Shown one piece after another: positions 41,339 to 50,357 of a stretch of 64,000 nucleotides of DNA. The position numbers and the translations under genes are program-made. Numbering within the stretch: the stretch's first letter is position 1; each line of letters opens with the position of its first letter. This DNA is from Saccharibacillus sp. CPCC 101409. Lineage in GTDB: Bacteria; Bacillota; Bacilli; Paenibacillales; Paenibacillaceae. The stretch spans positions 1 to 64,000 of the forward strand of contig NZ_JAULSA010000008.1 in NCBI RefSeq assembly GCF_030518235.1. Reading direction: 5' to 3'. The notes beneath the pieces are model-generated. The model did no database searches. It was not told where the DNA came from and saw only the letters and a program-made list of their open reading frames with translations.

Positions 41339-43791
41339 AATTCATCGGGATCGTAGGCACCAACGCGAAGAAATCTTATAATCGCCAATTGCTGGCTTTT
41401 ATGCAGTCTCATTTTAGCGCCAAAGCGGAGATCGAAATCCTGGAATTGAAAGACGTCCCGATGTTCAACGAATCCGAGGATCAATCCCAAACTCCGGTGA
41501 TCCAGAACTTCAATACCAAGATCATCGAAGCGGACGGAGTCATTATCGCCACGCCGGAGCACAATCATTCCATTCCTTCCGCGCTTAAAAGTATCCTGGA
41601 ATGGCTGTCGTACAATCTGCATCCGCTCGACGGAAAGCCCCTGATGATTGTCGGCGCCGCTTACGACGTTCAAGGTTCGTCGCGCGCTCAGCTGCACCTG
41701 CGCCAGATCCTGGACGCGCCCGGCGTAAACGCCAGCGTGATGCCCGGTTACGAATTCCTGCTGGGCCGCGCGCACGAAGCGTTCGACGACGCGGGGAATA
41801 TCCAATCGGAACGGACGGTGGATTTCCTGGAAAGCTGCTTCTACCGGTTTATGCGCTTTGCCAGGGTCGCCAATCTGCTGAACGTCCCCGAAGAAGTCGC
41901 GTTCGAACCGGGCACGTACAGCGTCACCGCGCCCGGGCACAACGGCGATCTGCCGATGACCGTGGAGCTGAGCTCGACCCGCATCGAGAAGATCGATATC
42001 GACACGTCGGGGGAATCGCAGGGGATTGCGGATGTGGTGTTTACCCGGATTCCGACGCAGATCATCGAAGGCCAAACGCTGAACGTGGATATTCTGTCGG
42101 GGGCGTCGGTGACCAGCAGCGGCGTGATCGACGGGGTGTCGAAAGCCGTCAAGATGGCGGGCGCCAACCCGGATGTGCTGAAAAAGCGGCCGAAAGCCGA
42201 CAGCGCGATCAATCACGGCGACGAGGAGTACGAAACGGATGTGATCGTGGTCGGCGCCGGTGGCGCCGGACTGGCCGCGGCGGCGAGCGTGCTCCAGCAG
42301 GGCAAGAATGTGATCATCGTCGAGAAGTTCCCGGCGATCGGGGGCAACACCGTACGGACCGGCGGTCCGATGAACGCCGCCGATCCGCAGTGGCAGCGCA
42401 AGTTTGCGGCGATCCCGGGCGAAGGGCACACGCTGCAGGAACTGGCGGCGATCGCCGAAGAACAGGTGGATGCCGAGTATCTGGCGGATTTCCGGATCTT
42501 CAAACAGCAGGTCGCCGATTACCTCGACGAAACGAAAAACGGTAAAGAATTTTTGTTCGACTCCGCTATTTTTCACCGGATGCAGACGTACTTCGGCGGC
42601 AAACGGACCGACCTCCGGGGCAATGCCATCCACGGGCAGTACGATCTGGTCAAAGTGCTGACGGATCGGGCGCTGGAATCCGTGAAATGGCTGGAAGAAC
42701 TGGGCGTCGAATTCGACTACAACGACGTCACGATGCCGGTCGGCGCGCTGTGGCGCCGCGGCCACAAGCCGGTCAAGCACGAAGGCTATGCGTTCGTCGC
42801 GGCTTTGGAGCAGTTCGTCCGCGGCAGCGGCGGCCGGATTATTACCGATACCCCGGTCGAGCGGCTGATAATCGAAGCGGACGGCCGGGTAAGCGGGATC
42901 GTCGGGACCGGAGTCGCCGGCCAAACGGTTACGGTTCATGCGAAAGCGGTCGTGCTGGCTTCCGGCGGCTTCGGGGCCAATACGAAGATGCTCAAGCAGT
43001 ACAACACGTTCTGGAGCGAGATCGACGACGAGATCAAGACCTCCAATTCGCCGGCGATTACCGGCGACGGCATTCGGCTCGGCCAGAGCGCCGGAGCCGA
43101 TCTGGTCGGCATGGGCTTCTCGCAAATGATGCCGGTATCCGATCCGCAGACCGGGGCTTTGTTCAGCGGACTTCAGGTGCCGCCGCAGAACTTCGTCATG
43201 GTCAACACACAGGGCAAGCGCTTCGTAAACGAATACGGCAGCCGCGACCAGTTGTCGATCGCCGCGATCGACAACGGCGGATTGTTCTACCTGATCGCCG
43301 ACGACAAGATCAAAGAAACCGCTTATAACACCAACCAGGACAAGATCGACAAGCAGGTGGCGAAAGGCACCCTGTTCCGGGCCGATACCCTGGAAGAACT
43401 GGCGCGGCAAATCGGCGTGGAACCCGCGACTTTGGTCGATACGATCGCCAAATACAATTCTTACGTCGATCAGGGACACGATCCGGAATTCGGCAAAAGC
43501 GCGTTCGACCTGAAAGTCGCGACCGCTCCGTTCTATGCCACGCCGCGCAAACCGGCCGTTCACCACACGATGGGCGGCTTGAAGATCGATACGCAGACTC
43601 ACGTCCTGAACGAATCCGGACAGATTATTCCGGGACTGTACGCGGCCGGCGAAGTTGCGGGCGGCATCCACGCCGGGAACCGGCTGGGCGGCAACTCGCT
43701 GACGGACATCTTTACGTTCGGCCGGATTGCCGGCAGCACCGCGATCGCGGATCACGCCTCCGCCGCGGATGGATTAACCGTGCGGCGTTAA
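41335..43791 (+). CDS. Three-domain flavoprotein: FMN reductase + FMN_bind + fumarate-reductase-like FAD domain
   Basis: An 818-aa cytosolic fusion. Residues 1-190 form an NAD(P)H:FMN reductase domain ([20 protein letters not shown]). Residues 200-285 are an FMN_bind domain with [17 protein letters not shown] (around 252-268), the ApbE flavinylation pattern D-x2-[ST]-G-A-[ST]. From 300 onwards comes a flavocytochrome c/fumarate-reductase-type FAD domain ([20 protein letters not shown]; end [19 protein letters not shown]). It should pass electrons from NAD(P)H through covalent FMN to FAD and reduce a fumarate- or urocanate-like substrate. Confidence 0.92.
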   Translation: MKFIGIVGTNAKKSYNRQLLAFMQSHFSAKAEIEILELKDVPMFNESEDQSQTPVIQNFNTKIIEADGVIIATPEHNHSIPSALKSILEWLSYNLHPLDGKPLMIVGAAYDVQGSSRAQLHLRQILDAPGVNASVMPGYEFLLGRAHEAFDDAGNIQSERTVDFLESCFYRFMRFARVANLLNVPEEVAFEPGTYSVTAPGHNGDLPMTVELSSTRIEKIDIDTSGESQGIADVVFTRIPTQIIEGQTLNVDILSGASVTSSGVIDGVSKAVKMAGANPDVLKKRPKADSAINHGDEEYETDVIVVGAGGAGLAAAASVLQQGKNVIIVEKFPAIGGNTVRTGGPMNAADPQWQRKFAAIPGEGHTLQELAAIAEEQVDAEYLADFRIFKQQVADYLDETKNGKEFLFDSAIFHRMQTYFGGKRTDLRGNAIHGQYDLVKVLTDRALESVKWLEELGVEFDYNDVTMPVGALWRRGHKPVKHEGYAFVAALEQFVRGSGGRIITDTPVERLIIEADGRVSGIVGTGVAGQTVTVHAKAVVLASGGFGANTKMLKQYNTFWSEIDDEIKTSNSPAITGDGIRLGQSAGADLVGMGFSQMMPVSDPQTGALFSGLQVPPQNFVMVNTQGKRFVNEYGSRDQLSIAAIDNGGLFYLIADDKIKETAYNTNQDKIDKQVAKGTLFRADTLEELARQIGVEPATLVDTIAKYNSYVDQGHDPEFGKSAFDLKVATAPFYATPRKPAVHHTMGGLKIDTQTHVLNESGQIIPGLYAAGEVAGGIHAGNRLGGNSLTDIFTFGRIAGSTAIADHASAADGLTVRR

Positions 43792-43822
43792 ACGGAATGC
43801 TAAACCAAACGCTAAACCAAAT

Positions 43823-43855
43823 AGACCCTCTCGACCGTAAAGGCCGAGAGGGTCT
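43823..43855 (+). terminator. Intrinsic terminator of the flavoprotein operon
   Basis: AGACCCTCTCG pairs with CGAGAGGGTCT over a loop of 11 nt; TGTTTG follows. Confidence 0.75.
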
Positions 43856-43889
43856 GTTTGGGTCTGAAATAAAGAAATCGAAATAGGTA

Positions 43890-43919
43890 TTGAAAACGGA
43901 ACTTGGTTCCGTTTATAAT
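43890..43919 (+). promoter_or_regulatory. Promoter of the hydrolase gene with TetR-type operator in the spacer
   Basis: TTGAAA (43890-43895) and TATAAT (43914-43919) are 18 bp apart. The spacer is filled by AACGGAAC-TTG-GTTCCGTT (43895-43913), a perfect 8-bp inverted repeat with a 3-bp centre. A repressor bound there would block RNA polymerase. The TetR gene downstream (44991-45623) is the natural candidate. Confidence 0.7.
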
Positions 43920-43999
43920 GCAGGCATAGCCTCGCTTCCGATTGTCTTTGACACAACTGGGCGGCATTGGGCATAAATCGATTCAAAAAGGAGCTTACT

Positions 44000-44932
44000 A
44001 TGATGATGGAAACCAGTAACAAGGGCAGCGCGCCTGTTTCGATATTCTCGGTAAAGCCGATCGTGCTATCGGCTCCGGGTCGTGGCGAGGATTTGCAGGT
44101 GCGGGTATCCGCGCCCGCGGCGGGAAGCGATTTGCCTATTATTATTTTCTCGCACGGCTTTGGTTTATCGTTGGACAGCTACGGCCCGTTGGTCGACTTC
44201 TGGGTTGCTCACGGATTCGTGGTCGTTCAACCCACGCATCTCGACTCGAAGACCCTGAATCTTGCTCCCGACGATCCCCGTACGCCGCAGATCTGGCAGT
44301 TCCGGGTCGAGGACATGAAGCGCATTCTCGACCGGCTTGATCTCCTTGAAGCTTCCGTTCCCGGACTCGGTGGACGCCTCGATCGTGGTCGCATCGCCGC
44401 GGCCGGGCACTCTTACGGCGGCCAGACGGCCGGCATGCTGCTGGGCGCCCGGGTTCTCGATGCCCACGGCGAACCGGGAGAGGACATGTCCGACTCCCGG
44501 ATCAAAGCGGGTATACTGTTTTCGGCAACGGGCAAAGGCGGAGCCGACCTGACTCCGTTTGCCGCCGAGAATTTCCCTTTCATGAGCCCGAGTTTCACGG
44601 ATATGAGCACGCCGGCTCTCGTTGTCGCGGGAGACCGTGACCAGTCCTTATTGTCCACTCGGGGACCGGACTGGTTCACCGACCCGTACTTCCTGAGCCC
44701 GGGCGGCAAAAGCCTGCTCACCCTGTTCGGGGCGGAGCACACGCTCGGCGGAATCAGCGGCTACGGCGTCGTGGAAACGACGGACGAGAGCCCGGAACGG
44801 GTTGCCCTCATCCAGCGACTCACGCTGGCCTACCTTCGGAGTGCGCTCGAACTCGACGATTCAAGCTGGCCGTCGGCTATCAAGGCTCTGGAAGAGAGCG
44901 CAGCCCCGCTGGGCCGCATCGAGTCCAAGTAA
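44000..44932 (+). CDS. Alpha/beta hydrolase (PAF-acetylhydrolase/chlorophyllase-like)
   Basis: The 310-aa protein is a cytosolic serine esterase by fold. The nucleophile elbow is AGHSYGGQTAG (Ser about residue 140), the oxyanion-side motif is IIIFSHGFGLSLDSYGPL, and candidate acid and histidine follow in VVAGDRDQSL and FGAEHTLGG. The ATG at 44000 has AAAAGGAG upstream. The convergent TetR gene and the operator-bearing promoter make this a self-contained inducible unit. The substrate is unknown. Confidence 0.8.
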   Translation: MMMETSNKGSAPVSIFSVKPIVLSAPGRGEDLQVRVSAPAAGSDLPIIIFSHGFGLSLDSYGPLVDFWVAHGFVVVQPTHLDSKTLNLAPDDPRTPQIWQFRVEDMKRILDRLDLLEASVPGLGGRLDRGRIAAAGHSYGGQTAGMLLGARVLDAHGEPGEDMSDSRIKAGILFSATGKGGADLTPFAAENFPFMSPSFTDMSTPALVVAGDRDQSLLSTRGPDWFTDPYFLSPGGKSLLTLFGAEHTLGGISGYGVVETTDESPERVALIQRLTLAYLRSALELDDSSWPSAIKALEESAAPLGRIESK

Positions 44933-44990
44933 GGCCAGGATAAGAGCACCGAACCGACAGCCGCTTCTCCCGCCTGCCAGCGTTGATTCT

Positions 44991-45623
44991 TTAAGGAAGA
45001 GGGTTTGTTGACGAGGCTGCGCGGTAGCGCAGCCCATCCACAAGCAAAGCAACCATCTGCCGCGCGGGCTCCGGATCGTCGTTGCGCGCCACGGTGCAAA
45101 GGCTCGCGGCCGCCCGCAGCAAATCGTCCGGCTCGACTTCGGCAAGCACCTCGCCGGCAGCGGCCGCCGTTTCGAGCAGGGCTGCCAGCACGAGGTTTAA
45201 ACGCTTTTCGAAGTAAGCAGGCAGGTTCTCGTATGCCGGATCGCCCGAATGCAGAGCCGCCGCGAGTCCGCGTTTGGTCGCGATGAGATCCGCGTATCGC
45301 TGCATCCAGCGTGCCAGCGCTTCGCCGGGTGCATAGTTGGCAGCGAACTCCTCCGCGGCGTCTACGCAAGCATCGACCTCCTGACTGACAACGGCCACAA
45401 TAAGGTCCGACCGCTGTGGAAAATGCCGGTAAACCGTGCCGACGCCGACGCCGGCTTTCTCCGCGATCTCCCGCACCGGAGCATCGACTCCCGAGGTCTT
45501 GAACACGATCATTGCCGCCCGCAGCAAAGCATCGTTACTGCGCTTTGCGTCGGAGCGCACGCGTCGATCCGATTGTCCGTGAAGTTCGGAGTCCGCACCG
45601 GGGTTATCTATTTTGTCGTTCAT
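44991..45623 (-). CDS. TetR-family transcriptional regulator
   Basis: This 210-aa repressor has an N-terminal HTH (LLRAAMIVFKTSGVDAPVRE, IAEKAGVGVGTVYRHFPQRS, about residues 34-73) and a helical ligand domain with C-terminal TetR_C-like part. The ATG at 45623 has GGAGGG about 10 bp upstream; a TTG three bases earlier is also possible. It is convergent with the hydrolase gene, whose promoter contains a perfect dyad likely bound by this protein. Confidence 0.88.
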   Translation of the reverse strand: MNDKIDNPGADSELHGQSDRRVRSDAKRSNDALLRAAMIVFKTSGVDAPVREIAEKAGVGVGTVYRHFPQRSDLIVAVVSQEVDACVDAAEEFAANYAPGEALARWMQRYADLIATKRGLAAALHSGDPAYENLPAYFEKRLNLVLAALLETAAAAGEVLAEVEPDDLLRAAASLCTVARNDDPEPARQMVALLVDGLRYRAASSTNPLP

Positions 45624-45921
45624 CAAGCAATCCCTCCATAAACCAATTTATTTATTTTTACATTTAAGTAATTTATTAATAAATATATACTCGAATAATT
45701 ATACCATATTTAAGACACACTCCAAACCCATTTGCTTCAACCGTATACGATTGAGGATTTAATCATTTTGCATCATTTATATACCGGGCATTTATCGACT
45801 AAAGCTATACCGATCCCCTATAACCCGCTATACCTTTTCCGTCTACTCGCTGCCCGGCGCCTCCATGCTACAATGGACGAAATCGATAATCGTACCATTT
45901 ATACTAAGGGGGCCTTTTTCC

Positions 45922-47082
45922 ATGACCGATAAATTCCAGATCGTAGGCAGCCTGCTGCGTCCGGCAGACCTGCTGAAATATAAGACGCAGATCGAACACC
46001 GCGACGATATCCGGTATCCTTTTTACCAGGAGTTCGAAGGCTACGAGCAGTGCGAAGCCAAAGCGATCGAATCCGTTGTCGAAGACCAAATCCAGCACGA
46101 TCTGTCGATCGTCACGGACGGCGAGTATTCCAAGTCGATGTGGCATCTGGACTTTGTCTGGGGCTTCGACGGAATCGAGCGCTATATCGCGGATCACGGC
46201 TACTTCTTCCGCGACATCGACGGCACCTCCAAATACGAGACGCGCAAAGACATCGGGCTGCGCATCACGGGCGAGCTGAGCGGCAGGAATCACCACTTTA
46301 TCGAATCGTTCAAGCAGCTCAAATCCCACGCCGGCAAGCGCGAAACGAAGCTGTGCGTGCCGTCTCCGTCGCATATCTTCGGCGAACTGTCGTGGTCGGG
46401 CAACATCGGCGGAACGGACTCGGTCTACAAAGACGCGCAGGAACTCAAAGCCGGTCTGGTCAAAGCGTACAAAGAATTCGTGCAGGACTTCGCCGATGCC
46501 GGCGGGGAGATCCTCCAGTTCGACGACTGCCTGTGGGAGCTGTTCGCGGACGATAACCCGAACTCTCCGTATACCGGCGAGAACATCGACCAGGAGGAAG
46601 TGCAGAAGCTCGCGGCTGAGTTTATCGATATCAACAACACGGTGATCGACTTCGGACACGAACTGGGCTTGAAAATGTGGACGCACAACTGCCGCGGCAA
46701 CTACGATTCGCGGAACATGGGCGGCGGCTCGTACGTGAAGATCGCGAATCTGTTCCTCAAGCAGCTCAAATACGACCGTTTCTTCCTGGAGTGGGACGAC
46801 GAGCGCGCGGGTTCGCTGGAGGCGCTGGAAGTGTTCAAAGACAAGCCGGACACCGAGATCGTTCTCGGCCTGCTGTCGTCGAAGACGAACACGCTGGACG
46901 ACGAAGAACGCGTGCTGCGCCTGCTCGACGAAGCGTCGAACATTATCGACAAAGACCGTCTGCTGCTCTCGCACCAGTGCGGCTTTGCTTCCTGCGACGG
47001 CGGCAACGAATTGACGCAGGACGAGCAGTGGGCGAAGATCAACCAGGGGCAAAGAATCGCGAAGCAGTATTGGGAGAAGTAA
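45922..47082 (+). CDS. Cobalamin-independent methionine synthase-like protein (YxjG/YxjH type)
   Basis: A 386-aa protein resembling the C-terminal catalytic domain of MetE. Zinc ligands can be placed in TWHNC-like MWTHNCRGNYDS (His and Cys), FLEWDDERAG (Glu) and LSHQCGFASCDGG (Cys). The opening FQIVGSLLRPADLLKY is typical of the YxjG/YxjH family, stand-alone methyltransferases that make methionine from homocysteine using an unclear methyl donor. The ATG at 45922 has AAGGGGG upstream. Bacillus relatives are often controlled by a SAM riboswitch; I see none here. Confidence 0.85.
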   Translation: MTDKFQIVGSLLRPADLLKYKTQIEHRDDIRYPFYQEFEGYEQCEAKAIESVVEDQIQHDLSIVTDGEYSKSMWHLDFVWGFDGIERYIADHGYFFRDIDGTSKYETRKDIGLRITGELSGRNHHFIESFKQLKSHAGKRETKLCVPSPSHIFGELSWSGNIGGTDSVYKDAQELKAGLVKAYKEFVQDFADAGGEILQFDDCLWELFADDNPNSPYTGENIDQEEVQKLAAEFIDINNTVIDFGHELGLKMWTHNCRGNYDSRNMGGGSYVKIANLFLKQLKYDRFFLEWDDERAGSLEALEVFKDKPDTEIVLGLLSSKTNTLDDEERVLRLLDEASNIIDKDRLLLSHQCGFASCDGGNELTQDEQWAKINQGQRIAKQYWEK

Positions 47083-47113
47083 GGCGCGGCCGAACCGCTG
47101 AAATATTCCGCAG

Positions 47114-47140
47114 AAAGCGACCTTCACGGTCGCTTTTTTG
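47114..47140 (+). terminator. Intrinsic terminator after the MetE-like gene
   Basis: AAAGCGACC, loop TTCAC, GGTCGCTTTTTTG. Confidence 0.85.
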
Positions 47141-47273
47141 CTGTGCGTCGAACCCGGATCGCCGCGGCGCCGGTTTTTGTGTAAGCGCTCCAACTTTGCA
47201 TCCCCGATCCGCCCTCCTTTATAATGAACTCTTGACCTGCCCGCATTACTTCTTTAGGAGGCTCTGCATCGCT

Positions 47274-48563
47274 ATGAACTTCATCCAGGAACAGCTCGCC
47301 GGCGCCGGCATGGGCGCTCTGATGACCGTGTACGCGTCCAACGTCATCATGGTCGCTTTGATCGCCGCCGTGTGCGTGCTCGCCAACTTCGTCACCAAGA
47401 AATTCGTACTCAGCGCAATCGTCCGCATGATCAACAGCAAACATAACCGCTTCAAGTGGGACAAGGTGCTGCTGGAGAAAAAGGTCTTCCACAAGCTGTC
47501 CCACCTCGTGCCGGCGATTATTATTTACGCGACCGCGTTCATGTTTCCGATCTACCAGATCTTTATCGAAAAAGTCGCGTCCGCCTACATGATCGTCGCC
47601 ACGATTATCGTGCTGAACGCGCTGCTCGACGCTTTCGACGCCATTTACCGCTCGTTCGAGATCTCGAAGGTGCGGCCGATCAAAGGCTATATCCAGGTCG
47701 TCAAGATCGTGCTGTTTATCGTGGGCGGCATCGTCGTCATTTCGAGCCTGATCGGACAGAATCCTTTGTTCATCCTCAGCGGTCTGGGCGCTTTGTCCGC
47801 GGTGCTGATGCTGATCTTCAAAGACTCCATCCTCGGCCTGGTCGCGGGCATCCAGCTGTCGTCGAACGATATGGTGCGCGTGGGCGATTGGATCGAGATG
47901 CCGAATTACAACGCGGACGGCGACGTGATCGATATTACGCTGAACACGGTCAAAGTCATGAATTTCGATAAAACGATCACCATGATCCCGAGTTACGCGC
48001 TTATTTCGGACTCTTTCCGCAACTGGCGCGGCATGCAGGCGGCGGGCGGACGGCGGATCAAGCGCAGCGTGAATATCGATACGGGCAGCATTGTGTTCTG
48101 CACCGACGAGATGATCGCGGAGTTCAAGAAAATCCATTATCTGTCCGACTATATCCAGGCGAGAATGAGCGAGATCAACGCCTACAACCTGGAGCACCGC
48201 ATCAACCGGGAAAGCAAAGTGAACGGCCGGCAGCTGACCAATATCGGCGTGTTTCGCGAATACGTCCAGCAGTACCTGCGCCATCATCCGAAGATTCACC
48301 AGAGCATGACCCTGATCGTCAGACAGCTGGCGCCGGAAGAAAACGGCCTGCCGCTGGAGATTTACGCATTCAGCAGCGATACCGCCTGGGCGGTCTACGA
48401 GTCGGTGCAGGCGGACATCTTCGACCACATCTTCGCCGTGGCTCCGGTATTCGGCCTGCGGATCTTCCAGAACCCGACGGGACACGATATTGCGGGGGCA
48501 GCTGGAAGCGCAGGGAAGAGCGAGGAGAACGGGGGCGAAGTGGAGGAGTCGGAGGTCGGTTGA
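47274..48563 (+). CDS. Mechanosensitive channel, MscS family (YbdG-like)
   Basis: A 429-aa membrane protein that opens under tension to release solutes. It has several N-terminal transmembrane helices, the pore helix SLIGQNPLFILSGLGALSAV, and the MscS beta domain SNDMVRVGDWIEMPNYNADG with GDVIDITLNTVKVMNFDKT. The long cytosolic part (to about 400) matches YbdG-type members. The ATG at 47274 has TAGGAGG 12 bp upstream. A promoter with TTTGCA (47195) and TATAAT (47220), 19 bp apart, precedes it. Confidence 0.92.
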   Translation: MNFIQEQLAGAGMGALMTVYASNVIMVALIAAVCVLANFVTKKFVLSAIVRMINSKHNRFKWDKVLLEKKVFHKLSHLVPAIIIYATAFMFPIYQIFIEKVASAYMIVATIIVLNALLDAFDAIYRSFEISKVRPIKGYIQVVKIVLFIVGGIVVISSLIGQNPLFILSGLGALSAVLMLIFKDSILGLVAGIQLSSNDMVRVGDWIEMPNYNADGDVIDITLNTVKVMNFDKTITMIPSYALISDSFRNWRGMQAAGGRRIKRSVNIDTGSIVFCTDEMIAEFKKIHYLSDYIQARMSEINAYNLEHRINRESKVNGRQLTNIGVFREYVQQYLRHHPKIHQSMTLIVRQLAPEENGLPLEIYAFSSDTAWAVYESVQADIFDHIFAVAPVFGLRIFQNPTGHDIAGAAGSAGKSEENGGEVEESEVG

Positions 48564-48596
48564 ATCGCATCGCTATTTCTCTTCATCTTCTAAGTT

Positions 48597-48627
48597 AAAA
48601 GACGCTCTCGCGAGCGTCTTTTTTTGC
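48597..48627 (+). terminator. Intrinsic terminator after the MscS gene
   Basis: AAAAGACGCTC, loop TCGC, GAGCGTCTTTTTTT. Confidence 0.88.
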
Positions 48628-48729
48628 AACAAACTCCCCATTCCCTGCAACAAAACGCCGATCCGTAGCTTCTTCGCCCGTTTGGTTATACGATAGACCC
48701 ATGAAGGAGAGGGGAGGACAACCGGAAAG

Positions 48730-49176
48730 ATGAAAATCGTATTCGAAGCCGACGCCGCGCTGGATCGGCGGACGGCGAAGATCTTGACGCATCCCGAGGA
48801 GCGGGAACGCTGGCAGCCGATGCGCGAAGCGATCAAGCGGGCGGAGGATCGCGTCGGACTGATCGACGCGCGCAGCGACCGGATCGTGCGGGTGCCGCTC
48901 GAAGCGATCGCCGCGCTCGAATCGGAAGACCGCATGTGCGGCGTGACGCTGATTACCGGAGAACGGTATCTATTGAACAAACGTCTGAAACTGGCTGAAG
49001 AACAGTTTGCTCCGCCTCACTTTATCCGCATCAACAACCGGACGATCGTCGGCGCGGAGCATATCCGGGAATTCTCGTCCGCCGATCACGCACGCATTCA
49101 AGTGATCTTGACCAACAGTTCGAAGCATATGGTCAGCCGCTATTACATCCAACAATTCAGGAGGGGATTTAAATGA
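48730..49176 (+). CDS. LytTR-domain transcriptional regulator
   Basis: A 148-aa regulator without receiver domain. The LytTR DNA-binding part is in the C-terminal two thirds (RIVRVPLEAIAALESEDRMC, ERYLLNKRLKLAEEQF, FIRINNRTIVGAEHIREF). Such short LytTR proteins are usually paired with a DUF3021 membrane protein, as here: its stop overlaps the DUF3021 start (ATGA). The membrane partner probably holds the regulator inactive and both genes are self-controlled. Confidence 0.88.
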   Translation: MKIVFEADAALDRRTAKILTHPEERERWQPMREAIKRAEDRVGLIDARSDRIVRVPLEAIAALESEDRMCGVTLITGERYLLNKRLKLAEEQFAPPHFIRINNRTIVGAEHIREFSSADHARIQVILTNSSKHMVSRYYIQQFRRGFK

Positions 49177-49583
49177 GCGTTCAACTCAGACAATCTTTTT
49201 TTCAGGTATTTACGATGTCGCTGCTGTGGGTGGCGGCGCTGCTGACCGTTTTCTACGGCGGACAAACGGTCACGATCGGTTATCTATGGAACGTGACCGG
49301 CATCGCCGCGATCTTCGCCGCGCTGTTCGGGGTTATGTACACGGCGCTGTGGAATCATTTTACGCTGAAGCCGGTCTGGAACATCTTCATCTCGTCGCTG
49401 CTGTCGATCGGAGGCGCGCTGCTGGCGGTCCGGCTGTTCTCCGCGGAGATGTATGAGATGCTGCTTCCCTGGCTGCCGGGCATGATCTTGCTGTCGTTGG
49501 TCCTGCATACGCTCGGATTCTATGTGTACGCGGGCATGGACAGCCGGAAGAAGGCGGAGGAACTGAACGCGTCTTTAAAATGA
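49173..49583 (+). CDS. DUF3021 four-helix membrane protein
   Basis: The 136-aa protein has four transmembrane helices (about residues 12-30, 36-58, 70-88 and 100-120) and a basic C-tail (GMDSRKKAEELNASLK). The pair LytTR-DUF3021 with four-base overlap is common in Firmicutes and works as a small membrane-linked regulatory unit. AGGAGGGG lies in the end of the LytTR gene. Confidence 0.85.
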   Translation: MSVQLRQSFFQVFTMSLLWVAALLTVFYGGQTVTIGYLWNVTGIAAIFAALFGVMYTALWNHFTLKPVWNIFISSLLSIGGALLAVRLFSAEMYEMLLPWLPGMILLSLVLHTLGFYVYAGMDSRKKAEELNASLK

Positions 49584-49584
49584 G

Positions 49585-49613
49585 AAAGGCCGGGCGGATG
49601 TCCGGGCTTTCGT
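49585..49613. terminator. Bidirectional terminator between convergent genes
   Basis: GAAAG-G-CCGG pairs with CCGG-G-CTTTC around a loop of about 8 nt. It lies between the convergent DUF3021 and ABC permease genes. Confidence 0.6.
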
Positions 49614-49640
49614 CTTTCATCCCCCAACGCAAGCTTCCGC

Positions 49641-50357
49641 TTACCGCTGATCCGCCCTTTTCCACCAAGACATCGTCCCGGCTATGCCCAGTTCGCACAC
49701 CGCAATCAGGATCACGTAGCTGGCTTTCCCCAGCGGGAACAGCGTGCCGCCTTCGCTGCTCAGCGACAGGTGCAGCGCCGGGATCGACCAGGGGAGATAG
49801 GGGCCGAGCACGGTCGGGCCGGCGGTCAGAGCGACCATCAGGGTGGTAAACGCGTAGGCGATCGGGACCAGGTAGCCGCGCGAGATGCTGGCGAGCAGGG
49901 CGACGGGCGAGCACAGCAGCAGATGGAACGCGGCAATCGTCAGCAGCTCGACAAGGCTGCGCCAGACCGCGTCGACCGAGAAGCCCGGCACGCCGATGAG
50001 CCATCCGAGCAGCAGCGCGAAGCCGAAGATCAGCAGAGTGGCGATCAGGCACCACAGCACGATCACCGCGCTTTTGGCGATGACGATGGTTCCGCGCGAG
50101 ATCGGCAGCGCCACCAGGTCTTTGATCGTCCGGTCGGCGTACTCGCGTCCAAACGTCCAGGCGGTAATCGTACCGAACCCCATCAGCCCGAATACGGAAG
50201 CGAACAGAAACGTCATACTGCCCAGATGCTCGGTCCAATCCGCCCCGCCGGAACGGATGCCGGTTACGAATAGCAGAAAGACCAGCATTCCCCACAGTAC
50301 CGGCGAGCGGCTCAGCTTCCGGTTTTCTACAATAACAGCATTCCACAACGATCTCAT
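49641..50357 (-). CDS. ABC-2-type transporter permease
   Basis: A 238-aa membrane protein with six predicted helices. It starts MRSLWNAVIVENRKLSRSPV, typical of ABC-2 permeases, then FGREYADRTIKDLVALPISR. It overlaps the end of the ATPase gene by four bases (ATGA), with AAGGAGG upstream, so the two form one exporter. The substrate is unknown; bacitracin- or lantibiotic-type exporters have this layout, with a TetR-like regulator here in place of a two-component system. Confidence 0.88.
   Translation of the reverse strand: MRSLWNAVIVENRKLSRSPVLWGMLVFLLFVTGIRSGGADWTEHLGSMTFLFASVFGLMGFGTITAWTFGREYADRTIKDLVALPISRGTIVIAKSAVIVLWCLIATLLIFGFALLLGWLIGVPGFSVDAVWRSLVELLTIAAFHLLLCSPVALLASISRGYLVPIAYAFTTLMVALTAGPTVLGPYLPWSIPALHLSLSSEGGTLFPLGKASYVILIAVCELGIAGTMSWWKRADQR

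Noticed and set aside
41332-43755. 807-aa antisense frame opposite the flavoprotein gene
   Set aside because: Same kind of shadow frame; the sense strand encodes clear flavin-binding motifs.
45630-45921. SAM riboswitch or T-box before the MetE-like gene
   Set aside because: I could find none of the conserved blocks of either class; the gap holds only AT-rich sequence and possible -10 elements.
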